A DNA stretch of 64,000 nt from Colimorpha sp045597945 (GCA_045597945.1 JAZLLD010000065.1:1-64000), one strand, 5' to 3'. Positions 42,224-51,769 are shown, counted from the stretch's first letter. Notes: generated by a model not told the origin, from the sequence alone. A program made the numbers and translations.

Positions 42224-44631
42224 TAGCCTTTGGCCAAAACAGCCACACGATTTCCGGCACCATCATCGACAACGCTACCGGCGAAACCCTCATCGGCTGC
42301 ACAATCCTTGAAATGCAGTCAGGCAAAGGCACCACGACCAATGTGAACGGCCGCTTCTCGCTCACCCTGAAAGACGGCCCTACCAAACTGCGCATCACCT
42401 ATGTGGGCTACGAACCCATCTACGACAGCCTTAACCTGAAAGCCAACATCACCCGCAACTACAACCTTAAACCCAGCATCCAGCTCCAAGAAGTGGTGAT
42501 CAAAGCCCAGCGAGTCAACTCGCGCGAATCGGCACAGATGAGTGCCTTGGAGATGCCCGTGGAACAACTGAAGGCCGTGCCGGTGCTTTTTGGCGAGGCC
42601 GACATTCTGAAAGCCATACAATTGCTGCCCGGAGTGCAGAGCGGCAACGAAGGCACCGGCGGCATGTATGTGCGCGGTGGCGGTCCCGACGAGAACCTCT
42701 TTTTATTAGATGGAATACCATTATATAATGTGAACCACCTCGGTGGTTTCTTCTCGGCCTTCAATGCCGATGCCGTCAAGAATGTGACCCTCTACAAAGG
42801 CAGTTTCCCCGCACGTTTCGGCGGCCGACTGTCCAGCGTGCTGGATGTTACGACCAATAACGGCAACGACAAAGAGCTGCACGGCAATGCCTCCATCGGC
42901 TTTATCTCGGCCAAAATCAACCTGGAAGGACCTATCGTCAAAGAGAAGACAACCTTCTGTTTCTCAGCCCGCCGCACCTATGCCGACCAGCTGATGAAAC
43001 CCCTGGTGGCCCGCTTGGCCAAAGATGAGAACGGCAAGACCAAACTGCAGGCCGGCTATTATTTCTACGACCTCAACGCCAAGGTAACTCACAAGTTCTC
43101 AGACAATAGCCGCCTCTATGCCACATTCTATTCCGGCGACGACGATGTCTATACCAAAGTGCGCACCGAGAGCAGCCTCATGGAAGACGAATATCTGGAA
43201 TTCACCAACAACTGGGGCAATATGGTGGGCGGACTGCGCTGGAACTATGTGCTCGGACCCAAGCTGTTTATGAACCTCACCGGCTCTTACACCCAGTATA
43301 CCAACAAGATGGATGTCGGCATCGAGAAACTTGCCACCTTGGAGGACGGCAGCGACCAGCTCTCCACCATCACCGGCAACTATGTCTCCACCATTCGCGA
43401 CCTCACCGGCCGCCTCGACTTTTCCTACACACCCAACTCAAACCACAACATCCAGTTCGGCACTTACGGCACACGACATTGGTTGCGGCCGAACGTAAGT
43501 AGCGGAAGTATCGACTATTACGACCAGATTCAGATGAACCAGGCCTGGCAGATGGACATGACCATCCAGGACGATATGATTACCGCCAACGAATATGTGC
43601 TCTTTGGCGAGGACGACTGGTCCATCACCGACATGCTGAAGCTGAATTTCGGCCTCCACGCCAGCGGCTTCCAGGTGGAGAACACCTTTTACCCCTCCTT
43701 GCAGCCCCGCCTCTCCGGCCGCCTGCTGCTTGGCGAGAACGTGTCGCTCAAAGCCGGTTATGCCTACATGACCCAGTATATGCACCTCCTCTCAACCACC
43801 AGTGTATCAATGCCTACCGACCTGTGGGTGCCGTCCACCGACCGCATCCGTCCCATGGTGGCCAACCAAGTGGCCGCCAGCATCTGCTACGACATGCCGC
43901 TCGTGGCCGAATTCTCGGTAGAGGCTTACTACAAATACATGAGCAATCTCATTGAATATAAAGATGGTATGACCTCCTTTGGCACAAGCCAGGGCTGGGA
44001 GGACCTGGTGTCGATGGGTGACGGCTGGACCTATGGTGCCGAATTCCTTGCCCAGCGCAACTTCGGCAACCTCACCGGCTGGATTGCCTACACCTGGAGT
44101 CGCACCACCCACCTCTTCAACCGCCCCGGCCAGGAGCTGAACAACGGCAACCCCTACCCTGCCAAGTACGACCGCCGTCACGATCTCTCTATCGTGCTGA
44201 CTTATAAGTTCAACGACATGTTCGACATCTCCGGCACCTGGGTATTCTGCACCGGCAACACCGCCACACTGGCCATGGAGAAATATCCTATAGCGTCCGA
44301 CGAGCCCGAGGGCTACTACGACGGCTCGCACTCTTCCGGCAACCTCTCACATGTTGGCAGCCGCAACAACTACCGCATGCCCAACTACCACCGTGCCGAC
44401 ATCAGCTTCAACTACCACCGCACCTTCAAGAGCAAGCAACACGATAGCGACGGCAAGCCCCGCAAAATCCACCGCACTATCAACCTCAGCGTCTACAACC
44501 TCTACAACCACGCCAACCCATACCTCACCTACACTTCCTCGCAGTATTCCTACCAAGGTTATAGCCGCGCACTCATGCAGCTTTCCATCTTCCCCATTCT
44601 TCCCTCAGTGGCCTACACATTATACTTCTAA
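42181..44631 (+). CDS. TonB-dependent outer-membrane receptor
   Basis: Starts at 42181 with a signal peptide (MSRRILLLLLLLPVVAFGQ) inside the end of folK. A carboxypeptidase-regulatory-like domain (HTISGTIIDNATGETLIGC, residues about 22-105) is followed by the plug (GVQSGNEGTGGMYVRGGGPD, LLDGIPLYNVNHLGGFFSAF) and a 22-strand barrel ending in a C-terminal aromatic (SVAYTLYF). Length 816 aa. It probably imports a large ligand with energy from TonB. The immediately following DUF4249 lipoprotein is its usual partner. The ligand cannot be inferred. Confidence 0.92.
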   Translation: MSRRILLLLLLLPVVAFGQNSHTISGTIIDNATGETLIGCTILEMQSGKGTTTNVNGRFSLTLKDGPTKLRITYVGYEPIYDSLNLKANITRNYNLKPSIQLQEVVIKAQRVNSRESAQMSALEMPVEQLKAVPVLFGEADILKAIQLLPGVQSGNEGTGGMYVRGGGPDENLFLLDGIPLYNVNHLGGFFSAFNADAVKNVTLYKGSFPARFGGRLSSVLDVTTNNGNDKELHGNASIGFISAKINLEGPIVKEKTTFCFSARRTYADQLMKPLVARLAKDENGKTKLQAGYYFYDLNAKVTHKFSDNSRLYATFYSGDDDVYTKVRTESSLMEDEYLEFTNNWGNMVGGLRWNYVLGPKLFMNLTGSYTQYTNKMDVGIEKLATLEDGSDQLSTITGNYVSTIRDLTGRLDFSYTPNSNHNIQFGTYGTRHWLRPNVSSGSIDYYDQIQMNQAWQMDMTIQDDMITANEYVLFGEDDWSITDMLKLNFGLHASGFQVENTFYPSLQPRLSGRLLLGENVSLKAGYAYMTQYMHLLSTTSVSMPTDLWVPSTDRIRPMVANQVAASICYDMPLVAEFSVEAYYKYMSNLIEYKDGMTSFGTSQGWEDLVSMGDGWTYGAEFLAQRNFGNLTGWIAYTWSRTTHLFNRPGQELNNGNPYPAKYDRRHDLSIVLTYKFNDMFDISGTWVFCTGNTATLAMEKYPIASDEPEGYYDGSHSSGNLSHVGSRNNYRMPNYHRADISFNYHRTFKSKQHDSDGKPRKIHRTINLSVYNLYNHANPYLTYTSSQYSYQGYSRALMQLSIFPILPSVAYTLYF

Positions 44632-44669
44632 TCGCCAGACAATCCAGAACTTAACCAACAGAATCCACA

Positions 44670-45692
44670 ATGAAAAAACACATCATAACACTCATTCTAC
44701 CGCTACTGCTTGTAGCCTCGTGCGAGAAAATCATCAATATCGACACCACCATCTCGCAGTCCGAGCCTGTGCTCAACGCCGTGCCCTCCGCCGGCAAACA
44801 ATTGTTTGTGAACTTTGCCTACTCGCATTTCTTCCTCGACACTTCCAACAACCACCCCATTCCCGATGTAGACATGGTTGTTACCATCAACGGCAACGAA
44901 TACCGCCCAACCAGCACCCACCGCTGCAACTACTTCTTCGACTACATCCTGCAAGAGGACGACCAACTCGACATCCGCGTCAAGACGGCCGACCGCACCA
45001 TCACTGCCTCCACCTATGTGCCCCGAATGCCGCAGATTTCGCAGCCGTTGGCCTTCATGAACGACACCGGCGCTTTTAACTTCCTCGTGGCCAATTTCGA
45101 CATCGTCGACCATCCCAACTACAAAAATTACTACTGCATCTCCATCACCCAGCACGACAGCGGCGAATACTATCACCCGTTCCTGGAATACCTCGACACC
45201 ATCGACACCGTCCGCACCAGCGTCTTCTTCTGTGTCGACCAAGATATTGCCAGCAACTACACCACCGACCCCATGGGCATGGGCATTCCGCTTTTCAGCC
45301 AACTGTTCGTCACCGACGACAAAATCGACGGCACCACTCACAACACCTCGCTCATGATCATGCTCTTGCGCGACACCAACGAAATCCAGCCATTCATCCA
45401 CGACTACTCCATCACCGTCGAAAGCATCACTCCCGAGCGCATGCGCTATCTGCAGGCCGTTGGCAGCAACAACAGCATGCTCTCCTTCATCACCGAGCCG
45501 CCAGCCATGTACACCAACGTGAACGGTGCCCTGGGCATCTTTGCCGGCAACGCCAAACGGCAGTACCACCTCTGCACCATTGCCGACGGAAAGATTGTTG
45601 GCTACGAAGCCAAAGGCCGACCTGCCGCCATGCCCAACATTCCATACAATGTGCTGCGGAAAGCCCAAAAAGCGCTGACCAAAAAGAAATAA
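44670..45692 (+). CDS. DUF4249 lipoprotein, partner of the TonB receptor
   Basis: A 340-aa lipoprotein (MKKHIITLILPLLLVASC, lipid Cys at residue 18) with the DUF4249 hallmarks: EKIINIDTTISQSEPVLNA at the mature N-terminus and then DVDMVVTINGNEY, TYVPRMPQIS and later LGIFAGNAKRQYHL. DUF4249 proteins are surface or periplasmic partners of this kind of TonB receptor. It follows the receptor by 38 bases and precedes aroK by two. Confidence 0.9.
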   Translation: MKKHIITLILPLLLVASCEKIINIDTTISQSEPVLNAVPSAGKQLFVNFAYSHFFLDTSNNHPIPDVDMVVTINGNEYRPTSTHRCNYFFDYILQEDDQLDIRVKTADRTITASTYVPRMPQISQPLAFMNDTGAFNFLVANFDIVDHPNYKNYYCISITQHDSGEYYHPFLEYLDTIDTVRTSVFFCVDQDIASNYTTDPMGMGIPLFSQLFVTDDKIDGTTHNTSLMIMLLRDTNEIQPFIHDYSITVESITPERMRYLQAVGSNNSMLSFITEPPAMYTNVNGALGIFAGNAKRQYHLCTIADGKIVGYEAKGRPAAMPNIPYNVLRKAQKALTKKK

Positions 45693-45694
45693 GC

Positions 45695-46207
45695 ATGAAA
45701 ATATTCCTGGTCGGTTACATGTATTGCGGAAAGTCGACTCTCGGCCACCAACTGGCCGAACATCTCGGCTACCAATTTGCCGACCTCGACACACTCTTCG
45801 AGCAACAGCTCCGCACCTCCATTCCCGTCTTCTTCGCCCATTACGGCGAGCAGGCCTTCCGCATCTTTGAGCAAAAAACACTTCACTCGACTGCCGAATT
45901 GGACAACCACGTGATTGCCACCGGCGGCGGCACACCTTGTTTTTTCGACAATATGGAATGGATGAACCAGCAGGGCACCACAGTCTTCCTCAACCCTCCC
46001 ATCGAAACCATCCTTTCGCGGGCCGCATCGTCAAAGAAAGTGCGCCCAATCCTATCCAACAAAACCGAAGAGGAACGCGCCCTATTCGTCGAGCAACAAC
46101 TCCAACAACGCCTGCCCTTCTACACCCAAGCCCACATCACCTTCCGCACCGACGAAGATATCAGCGAATTAGCGAAAATCATAGCACAAAAACAAAACGA
46201 CTTTTGA
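45695..46207 (+). CDS. aroK: Shikimate kinase
   Basis: Phosphorylates shikimate in chorismate synthesis. The P-loop is VGYMYCGKSTLG (usual G-x-x-G-x-GKS; here with Tyr/Cys), followed by FADLDTLFE (Asp for shikimate), FRIFEQKTL (Arg) and the ATGGGTPCFFDN motif. Length 170 aa is typical. It lies two bases after the DUF4249 gene and two bases before the next secreted protein, so it is part of the same transcript although functionally unrelated. Confidence 0.92.
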   Translation: MKIFLVGYMYCGKSTLGHQLAEHLGYQFADLDTLFEQQLRTSIPVFFAHYGEQAFRIFEQKTLHSTAELDNHVIATGGGTPCFFDNMEWMNQQGTTVFLNPPIETILSRAASSKKVRPILSNKTEEERALFVEQQLQQRLPFYTQAHITFRTDEDISELAKIIAQKQNDF

Positions 46208-46209
46208 CC

Positions 46210-47373
46210 ATGAAACAGTTATTCTTTTTCCTTGTCTTTCTCTTGGCCGGACATGCCTTTGCTCAAACCGCAAGCATCAGCGGACAAGCCTTTATGTGTA
46301 AAGGCAACAAGTATTACCACGGCAGTTTCTCTCTTTATCTCCAAGATATTACGGGAGAAAGAACCACCATCAAAACCGACTCCACCGGGCATTTTTCTGC
46401 CGACAGCTTACCCGAAGGGCGATATAACTTCTACTATGGAGGGAACAAATTCAGCCCCAAAGAGGTGTATCTCCACAACGGCCAGCACCTACATCTCGAC
46501 ACACTGATGATTTCTACCGAATGGTTCGACATCATCACCTTGCCTGCCAACTATCTGACCGACACCGCTACCCCGCAGCTACCGATTCCCAACGCTTACG
46601 CCCAAGTATATGCCAACATGGCCCAAGCCATCACCGGCCTGTCGTGGAAAGACATAGGCGACACAGCCAAGGCCATCGACCTGATGCCCATGATGGAGGC
46701 CTTGCCCTTGCTAAAGGTGCCCGAGGGTTGGGTGGTTGACGGCTGCAAAAATGGATCTGATATGGGTTGGCAAACACTAAAATACCTCCGGCAGAAGGAC
46801 GGCTTCAAGGATGTGAACTTGGATGAAGAGTGCTGGCATATCGACTCTGTAACAACATCTTCTGGCCGAACATACTTCACCAAACGACCGAGTTTCGACT
46901 CCACCCGTGTCTTCCACACCAATGAACGCCTGGTAGGGTATTACAGCCCTGAAATGGGACATGTGGAGAATGCTTTGGCACAGATGGAAGTGCCCTTCAC
47001 CACCGACGGCATTTGGCAGGCATTCCTCTTCCATCATTCCACGCAAATATTGCCATTATTTTGGCACAGCAACTACATTTACGGCGTGCCCATTTTCTCC
47101 GAAGAGGTCGGGGAAGTCTTATTCCCTGCCGAACGATTTTGTCCGTATGAAAACCTGCAGCAATTGTACCAACGTTGGCAAGACTCTGTGAAGGTTGAGA
47201 CAAAAGTAGAAAAGACTGACGACAACACTGCCATCGTCACCTCCACTTGGTGGTATGATTTTGGTGGTCTGTACCGCGAAAGATGGAAAGCCATCCGCCA
47301 AGGCAAGAGCGTGCGTTTCAATCGTATAGAATTCACGAAACTCCTTCAATGGGAGCCCTCAGTCATGTTTTAG
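46210..47373 (+). CDS. Secreted protein with carboxypeptidase-regulatory-like N-domain
   Basis: The ATG at 46210 opens a signal peptide (MKQLFFFLVFLLAGHAFAQ) and gives 387 aa; an in-frame upstream start would lie inside aroK. The first 90 mature residues (ASISGQAFMC, SLPEGRYNFYYGG) look like a one-domain regulatory-like beta sandwich. The rest has a repeating GHVENALAQMEVPF/WQAFLFHH character and no recognised enzymatic motif. Last gene of the rightward run. Confidence 0.65.
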   Translation: MKQLFFFLVFLLAGHAFAQTASISGQAFMCKGNKYYHGSFSLYLQDITGERTTIKTDSTGHFSADSLPEGRYNFYYGGNKFSPKEVYLHNGQHLHLDTLMISTEWFDIITLPANYLTDTATPQLPIPNAYAQVYANMAQAITGLSWKDIGDTAKAIDLMPMMEALPLLKVPEGWVVDGCKNGSDMGWQTLKYLRQKDGFKDVNLDEECWHIDSVTTSSGRTYFTKRPSFDSTRVFHTNERLVGYYSPEMGHVENALAQMEVPFTTDGIWQAFLFHHSTQILPLFWHSNYIYGVPIFSEEVGEVLFPAERFCPYENLQQLYQRWQDSVKVETKVEKTDDNTAIVTSTWWYDFGGLYRERWKAIRQGKSVRFNRIEFTKLLQWEPSVMF

Positions 47374-47461
47374 CCTTTCGCACGAAAAGAGCGGAAAACA
47401 TTCTATCGCCACGCTTCCCTTTATATCACCTGCCCCGACGAACCGACTGCGCAGCTCGGCA

Positions 47462-47995
47462 TCAAATCACGATAGGCTTGTGCCCTGTCGCCGGGAAGAA
47501 GCGCTCCATCAAGTCGCTAACCGACAATTTGATAAAGCACGTTGCCGTGCCGTCGGTGCAGCAATACGAATCGGCCTCCAGCACCTCATGATCCAGCACA
47601 AAGGTCACGTCCTTAGCCGACTCCAGACAGGCGCTCAGCACCGTGGTAGCCCCATGTTCCACACCCGCAATCTCCTGCAACTTCTCGGCCGAGGCAAACG
47701 ACACGCGCGAAATGCCCAGCGCTCCGCAGAAATCCTTGGTCACGAAAGGCTTGTCGTCGCGGGTGGCGAAAATATAGAAATTAGTCTGCTGACGGTTACA
47801 GACGAACACCGTCTTCACGATGCGTCCGCCGATGCCGGCATTGATATTCTGGCAGTCCTCCATGGTGATGCCGGGGTCGGTATCAACACGCTCAAACGCA
47901 ATGCCCAAGGAGGCCAAAGTGCCGTACACCTTCTCCTGAAGGGGGTTGGAAAAAACGGCGGGTGCCGTTGTCATTTTCTCACTAACGTAAAACAT
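47462..47995 (-). CDS. YbaK/ProX-type aminoacyl-tRNA deacylase
   Basis: A 177-aa protein of the YbaK/EbsC/ProXp superfamily that hydrolyses mischarged tRNA, typically Ala- or Cys-tRNA(Pro). Family segments are LGIAFERVDTDPGITMEDCQ, IVKTVFVCNRQQTNFYIFAT, DDKPFVTKDFCGALG and SACLESAKDVTFVLDHEVL. In Bacteroidetes this prolyl-tRNA deacylase form stands alone rather than as a ProRS insert. An internal start at 47974 (MTTAPAVF) is possible. It starts 17 bases after the radical SAM gene on the same strand. Confidence 0.85.
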   Translation of the reverse strand: MFYVSEKMTTAPAVFSNPLQEKVYGTLASLGIAFERVDTDPGITMEDCQNINAGIGGRIVKTVFVCNRQQTNFYIFATRDDKPFVTKDFCGALGISRVSFASAEKLQEIAGVEHGATTVLSACLESAKDVTFVLDHEVLEADSYCCTDGTATCFIKLSVSDLMERFFPATGHKPIVI

Positions 47996-48012
47996 CTGTC
48001 AATCAATATACT

Positions 48013-49062
48013 CTATTTCAATCGCTTCAACGAACAGCTCAGCAGGCGGCCGTCGTCGTCGTAGAGGTGGAGGCCGTTGCCCTCGCAGTAGCGCCACGAC
48101 TTGCAGTGCTCGCACTGGCCTTTCCTAGCCCACGAGCGGTCGCGGTAGGGCTGGAACTTCCGTTCCCACACCTCCCACAGGTTGTCGGTATAAATATTGC
48201 CCTGGTGCAGATTGCTGCGGATGCTGGTGCAGCCCGAGATAGAGCCGTCGCACAGCACCGACGCCACCTCGATTCCGGCACGGCAATAAAAATAATTGTC
48301 TCTTACTTCGCGCTCATAAGGGCCGAGATAGCCCTCGCAGGCATAATTGCACACAATGCGGCCTTCCTCGCGCGTGCGCTTGGCAAACTCCAGCACCGCC
48401 CTGAACTGCTCGTTGGTCAGCTGCAGCTCGGGGGCGCCGGCCGCCCTGCCCATGGGGAAGATGGCGAAAAGCCGCCACCGCCTGCAGCCCTGAGAAATCA
48501 AGAACTCTTTAATATCCTCCAACTGATTGATATTACGAGGGCTAACGCAGGTCACCACATCCCATAGCAAATCCGGAGTCCGTCCCAGCAGACCTATGGC
48601 CTCGCTTGCGCAAGCAAACGCGTCGGGGGTCTGCCGCATCCAGTCGTGCTCGGCCTGCAGTCCGTCCAGGCTGATGGCTATCGAGTGCATGCCGCAGCGC
48701 AATAGCCGTTCAAGACGCTGAGGCGTAAGCAAATATCCGTTCGACACCATACCCCACGGAAAGCCTCTTCTGTACAGCTCCAGCCCGCAATCGTCAATAT
48801 CCTCGCGCAGCAGCGCCTCGCCACCGGTGAAGATAACGAACACCTTATGCGGGTCGACATGCGGCGTGATATCGTCGATGGCCTTAAAGAAATCCGCAGC
48901 GGGCATATCGGGCGTGGTAGCGCTCACCTTGCAGTCGCTGCCGCAATGCCGGCAGTGCATATTGCAACGCAAAGTACACTCCCAGAAGAGTGTACGCAGC
49001 GGATGCAGCTCGGCCTGCGTGTGCCTATACTGCCGCCACAATTCCTTCTTAATCAAATCCAT
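48013..49062 (-). CDS. Radical SAM/SPASM enzyme of the rSAM/lipoprotein system
   Basis: The SAM-cluster motif CNMHCRHC (C33, C37, C40) and a SPASM-type C-terminus with many cysteines (GSISGCTSIR near 275, CEHCKSWRYCEGNG near 318-331) identify a 4Fe-4S radical SAM enzyme of the peptide-maturase type. It matches the enzyme of the rSAM/lipoprotein pair defined as TIGR04133/TIGR04134, in which enzyme and lipoprotein are always adjacent. Here the lipoprotein gene ends 18 bases upstream. The presumed role is modification of that lipoprotein or its cargo; the reaction is unknown. Confidence 0.85.
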   Translation of the reverse strand: MDLIKKELWRQYRHTQAELHPLRTLFWECTLRCNMHCRHCGSDCKVSATTPDMPAADFFKAIDDITPHVDPHKVFVIFTGGEALLREDIDDCGLELYRRGFPWGMVSNGYLLTPQRLERLLRCGMHSIAISLDGLQAEHDWMRQTPDAFACASEAIGLLGRTPDLLWDVVTCVSPRNINQLEDIKEFLISQGCRRWRLFAIFPMGRAAGAPELQLTNEQFRAVLEFAKRTREEGRIVCNYACEGYLGPYEREVRDNYFYCRAGIEVASVLCDGSISGCTSIRSNLHQGNIYTDNLWEVWERKFQPYRDRSWARKGQCEHCKSWRYCEGNGLHLYDDDGRLLSCSLKRLK

Positions 49063-49080
49063 GAGGTAATTGGCAAGTCA

Positions 49081-49629
49081 CTAGTTGCTGCGTTCCACGG
49101 TGATGTCCACATCCTTCACGCGGGAGCCTTGGTACCAGCCCTCGCGCTTGGCCACCTGGTCGGCCTCGGTGAACTCCAGCTCAATCATCTGGTCCTTCAC
49201 CACGCCGTTCTTCGAGCCGTCGATGTCGCGCACGATCAAGCGCTGTTTCTCCATCGGCACATCCTTCACGCTAGTCTGGAACTCGCCATTCACATTGGTC
49301 GTGTCGGCAACATCGTTCAGATACGAACGCACGTTCTTGTTGTCCTCCATCATGTTATCGGGAGTGATGTCGATGCTGGAATTCAGCAGCACCACCTGCA
49401 TGCCTTCAACCGGCTTGCCCTGCTGGTCAATGACGCGGCCCTTCACCACGAAATCCATGGTCGGCACACCGTACATCAGCGCAATCTCGTTGCGGGGAGC
49501 GGGCTGTTCGGCAGCATCGCCGCCTTCGGTCTTGGCCACATCCTTGGTGCTGTGGCAGGACGAGAGACCAAGAACGCCCATCGCAGTCACCAGCAGCCAA
49601 TTCTTCACTTTCAAAAAACGAATCTTCAT
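49081..49629 (-). CDS. Lipoprotein of the rSAM/lipoprotein system
   Basis: A 182-aa protein with a signal peptide and lipobox (WLLVTAMGVLGLSSC, Cys near residue 25). The mature part has the signature NEIALMYGVPTMDFVVKG followed by VIDQQGKPVEGMQVVLL, a motif shared by the lipoproteins always encoded beside the TIGR04133-type radical SAM enzyme. The MYGVP segment is the likely modification or recognition site (inferred). It is the first gene of the leftward three-gene set. Confidence 0.83.
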   Translation of the reverse strand: MKIRFLKVKNWLLVTAMGVLGLSSCHSTKDVAKTEGGDAAEQPAPRNEIALMYGVPTMDFVVKGRVIDQQGKPVEGMQVVLLNSSIDITPDNMMEDNKNVRSYLNDVADTTNVNGEFQTSVKDVPMEKQRLIVRDIDGSKNGVVKDQMIELEFTEADQVAKREGWYQGSRVKDVDITVERSN

Positions 49630-50500
49630 AATTTATAGCTATAAATAATTTCTAATAACGCATGCCAACCGATATTATTGCCCGCCTTGCAAAAAAACAT
49701 ATCACCTTGCCGGCCATCAGCCCTCGCGCCAAGCATCCGTCGGCTAATCAGTCCTGCCTTCTCAATCGCCGACCTATCACCCCGACGGCAGCCGACCTTG
49801 AAAAACATAATGGTATCTTGTGAGTTATGAGTTATAATTTATAATTTATGCGTGGGGCGGAGGCCGACCTTGAAAACCTTAATGGCATTTTGGCATAATA
49901 GCATTTTCGGAGTCGCGGAGCTCTGTCGACTTGACATCTCGGCACTTCGGAGTCCTCGGCATCTCGGAGTCTTGGTTTCTCGGAGTCCAAAATCGCAAGT
50001 GCCGCCACGCACCGTCAACCCCGCAACTCCCGGCTTCCAGCTTCGACCTTTCCCTCGGCCTCCCCCCAAACCGACAGCCAGACACGAACACCTTCCACCA
50101 CCTCTCAACTTCATCAACTCCCTTCCACTCCGTCAAGTTTTTTCACGCTGCAAAGATACGAATATTTTCGGACATAATGACATTTATTTTCGAAAATCGG
50201 AAATTTTAACATTTCGAGCGGACATAATGGCTATTTTTAACATTTCCTTGAGGTGAGGCAACCCTAAATTTATGACCCGAAAACAATCGTTTTGGCACTT
50301 TTGAACAAAAAAACACCTTGAGATTGTAGATTGCAGAATGTAGATTGTAGAGTTCCGGGTACGGGGTTGGTGCGGCAGCCCACTCATAAATCATAAATAC
50401 GGCCGTGCAGCGGCCGTACAGCGGGGTTTCTGCGCACTATATAAATAATTATTAAACTATCGTGGGCGGCATAGGAGGAGTGGGGAGAAGTGGTGGAGAT
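49630..50500. other. Non-coding region with repetitive fragments
   Basis: No credible gene. Features are a fivefold loose repeat of TCGGAGTC at about 49908-49990, a leftward TATCTTTG box at 50151-50158 (CAAAGATA on the plus strand) about 520 bases upstream of the lipoprotein gene, and a loose GTAGATTG tandem at 50324-50350. Confidence 0.45.
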
Positions 50501-50527
50501 GCGTCAAAAATGTGTCATGTGTGTCAC

Positions 50528-50676
50528 GTGTGTCATGTGTCATTAAGAAAAATCGGATTTTGCGAGGGGGGAAAAATCTTCATATAATAATAAAAATATA
50601 AATATTTTTATTATTATATGAAACAAAAAACACCCCCCCCCGAGAGATGCGAAATCCTTAATGACACATGACACAC
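50528..50676. repeat. Nested palindrome (149 bp)
   Basis: Outer arms of 20 perfect bases (50528-50547 and 50657-50676, core GTCATGTGTCATTAAG). Inner arms of 21 perfect bases (50579-50599 and 50602-50622, all A/T except two bases) separated by two bases. Between them a G6 run (50566-50571) faces a C9 run (50633-50641). The whole can form a three-tier cruciform or hairpin. No gene lies within it. Confidence 0.85.
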
Positions 50677-50877
50677 ATCAAGCATCACTATCCATATCTA
50701 ACCACCTGCAACCCAAATCCATGCAGAAATCCGGCAGTGTCATTTGCTGTCGTAAGCAGCATAGACGACGGTCGTCCTCCCACCAAAGTCGCACCGCTCA
50801 TCATCCACATGCAGACAGCCGTATATGAAAAATTGTTAAATGTTGCGTTTTCCCCTTGCTATGTCGGAAAAAATTCG

Positions 50878-50885
50878 TATCTTTG
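50878..50885 (+). promoter_or_regulatory. Orphan promoter box overlapping a small hairpin
   Basis: TATCTTTG with a TTG 19 bases upstream fits the Bacteroidetes promoter form. The box runs into the palindrome TTTGCATCAGAGATGCAAA (50882-50900). No gene follows for at least 600 bases, so it may drive a non-coding transcript or be a relic. Confidence 0.45.
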
Positions 50886-51280
50886 CATCAGAGATGCAAA
50901 ACCGACAAAAAGCGATAGGTTGCTGACCCTCACCCCCTTCCGCCACTTGGCAACCCGTTTCCCCGCCCCCGACTTTGCATTTTTGCCCCGAATTGTAGCT
51001 GCCGCAGCACAAAAACGAACCAAAAACACACGACCAAACAACCAAATTATCGAACCATGAGAAACCATTTTGTCCGCCATGATGAAGCCCGCACCCAACA
51101 CCGAACCACCGTCGCGATTCGCGACGCAGGTTGCGAGTTTGTCACGAATGTAGTGAATGTACGAAAGTTGTTGAATGTTGGGCCAAGTCTGGCCGAGAAT
51201 GAGAGAATGGCTGACGCACCCGGAACTCCACAATCAGCAATTTGGATTGCTTCGATACTCACTAAAATTGGACAAACACA

Positions 51281-51358
51281 TAGTGAATTGTGAAGGTGTG
51301 AATTGTGAATTGAGGCTGCCGCACTATTCACTCTTTCGATACTCACTAAACCTGGACA
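51281..51358. repeat. 78-base direct repeat, copy 1
   Basis: Matches 51756-51834 with a few differences; core words GAATTGAGGCTGCCGCAC and TCACTCTTTCGATACTC. A partial copy (TTCGATACTCACTAAA) is at 51251-51266 and related words lie at 37.67-37.75 kb. Confidence 0.75.
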
Positions 51359-51390
51359 CCTGGACAAATAGAAAATACATAGGAGACCTC

Positions 51391-51482
51391 TAAAAATTGG
51401 ATAGTCTAAGTTTCGCAAGCGAAACTTATGAACTTCTAGCCAAGCTTGCTTGGTTAGAAGAAACAAGTTTTAGACATTGCCT
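51391..51482. mobile_element. Collapsed copy of the CAAG-hairpin element (both end hairpins, no interior)
   Basis: The left hairpin (51407-51428, 9-bp arms, loop CAAG) is joined after five bases to the right hairpin (51434-51459, 11-bp arms, loop CTTG). Both hairpins and the flanks (AAAATTGGATA outside the left one, TTTTAGACATTGC outside the right one) match the element at 27337-27512, but the roughly 80-base interior is missing. Confidence 0.65.
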
Positions 51483-51493
51483 AATGAATATGT

Positions 51494-51769
51494 ATGAAAA
51501 TTCAAGTTTATCAAAACGAGATGTTCGGCCAGCTCAGGGTGGTCGAAGAGGGCGGCAGGGTATGCTTCCTGGCAAGCGATGTGGCTAAGGGACTAGGATT
51601 CCGTGATGCCAACAGTATGACCCGCACGCTCGATGAAGATGAAAAGGGTACACAGATTGTGCGTACCCCTGGCGGGCAAGGGCCAGCGGTATTTCATCGA
51701 CGGCTTCCTGTCGGGCCGTTTCGTTTATTAACTTTATCGTTTTTCAAAAACATGTTCAGTGAATTGTGA
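51494..51769 (+). pseudogene. Fragment of a BRO-N phage antirepressor-like gene
   Basis: The first 60 residues (MKIQVYQNEMFGQLRVVEE, CFLASDVAKGLGFRDAN, LDEDEKGTQIV) match the BRO-N domain of phage antirepressors. The reading frame then loses similarity after PGGQGPAV and the frame ends inside the second 78-base repeat, so the C-terminal half is missing. It is bracketed by direct repeats (51281-51433 and 51756-51930). It is probably a degraded remnant of a phage or mobile element. Confidence 0.65.

Noticed and set aside
50579..50622. Inner A/T palindrome as a simple terminator
   Set aside because: No gene ends nearby on either strand, and the arms lack a G+C stem with T tail; the nested outer arms need another explanation.
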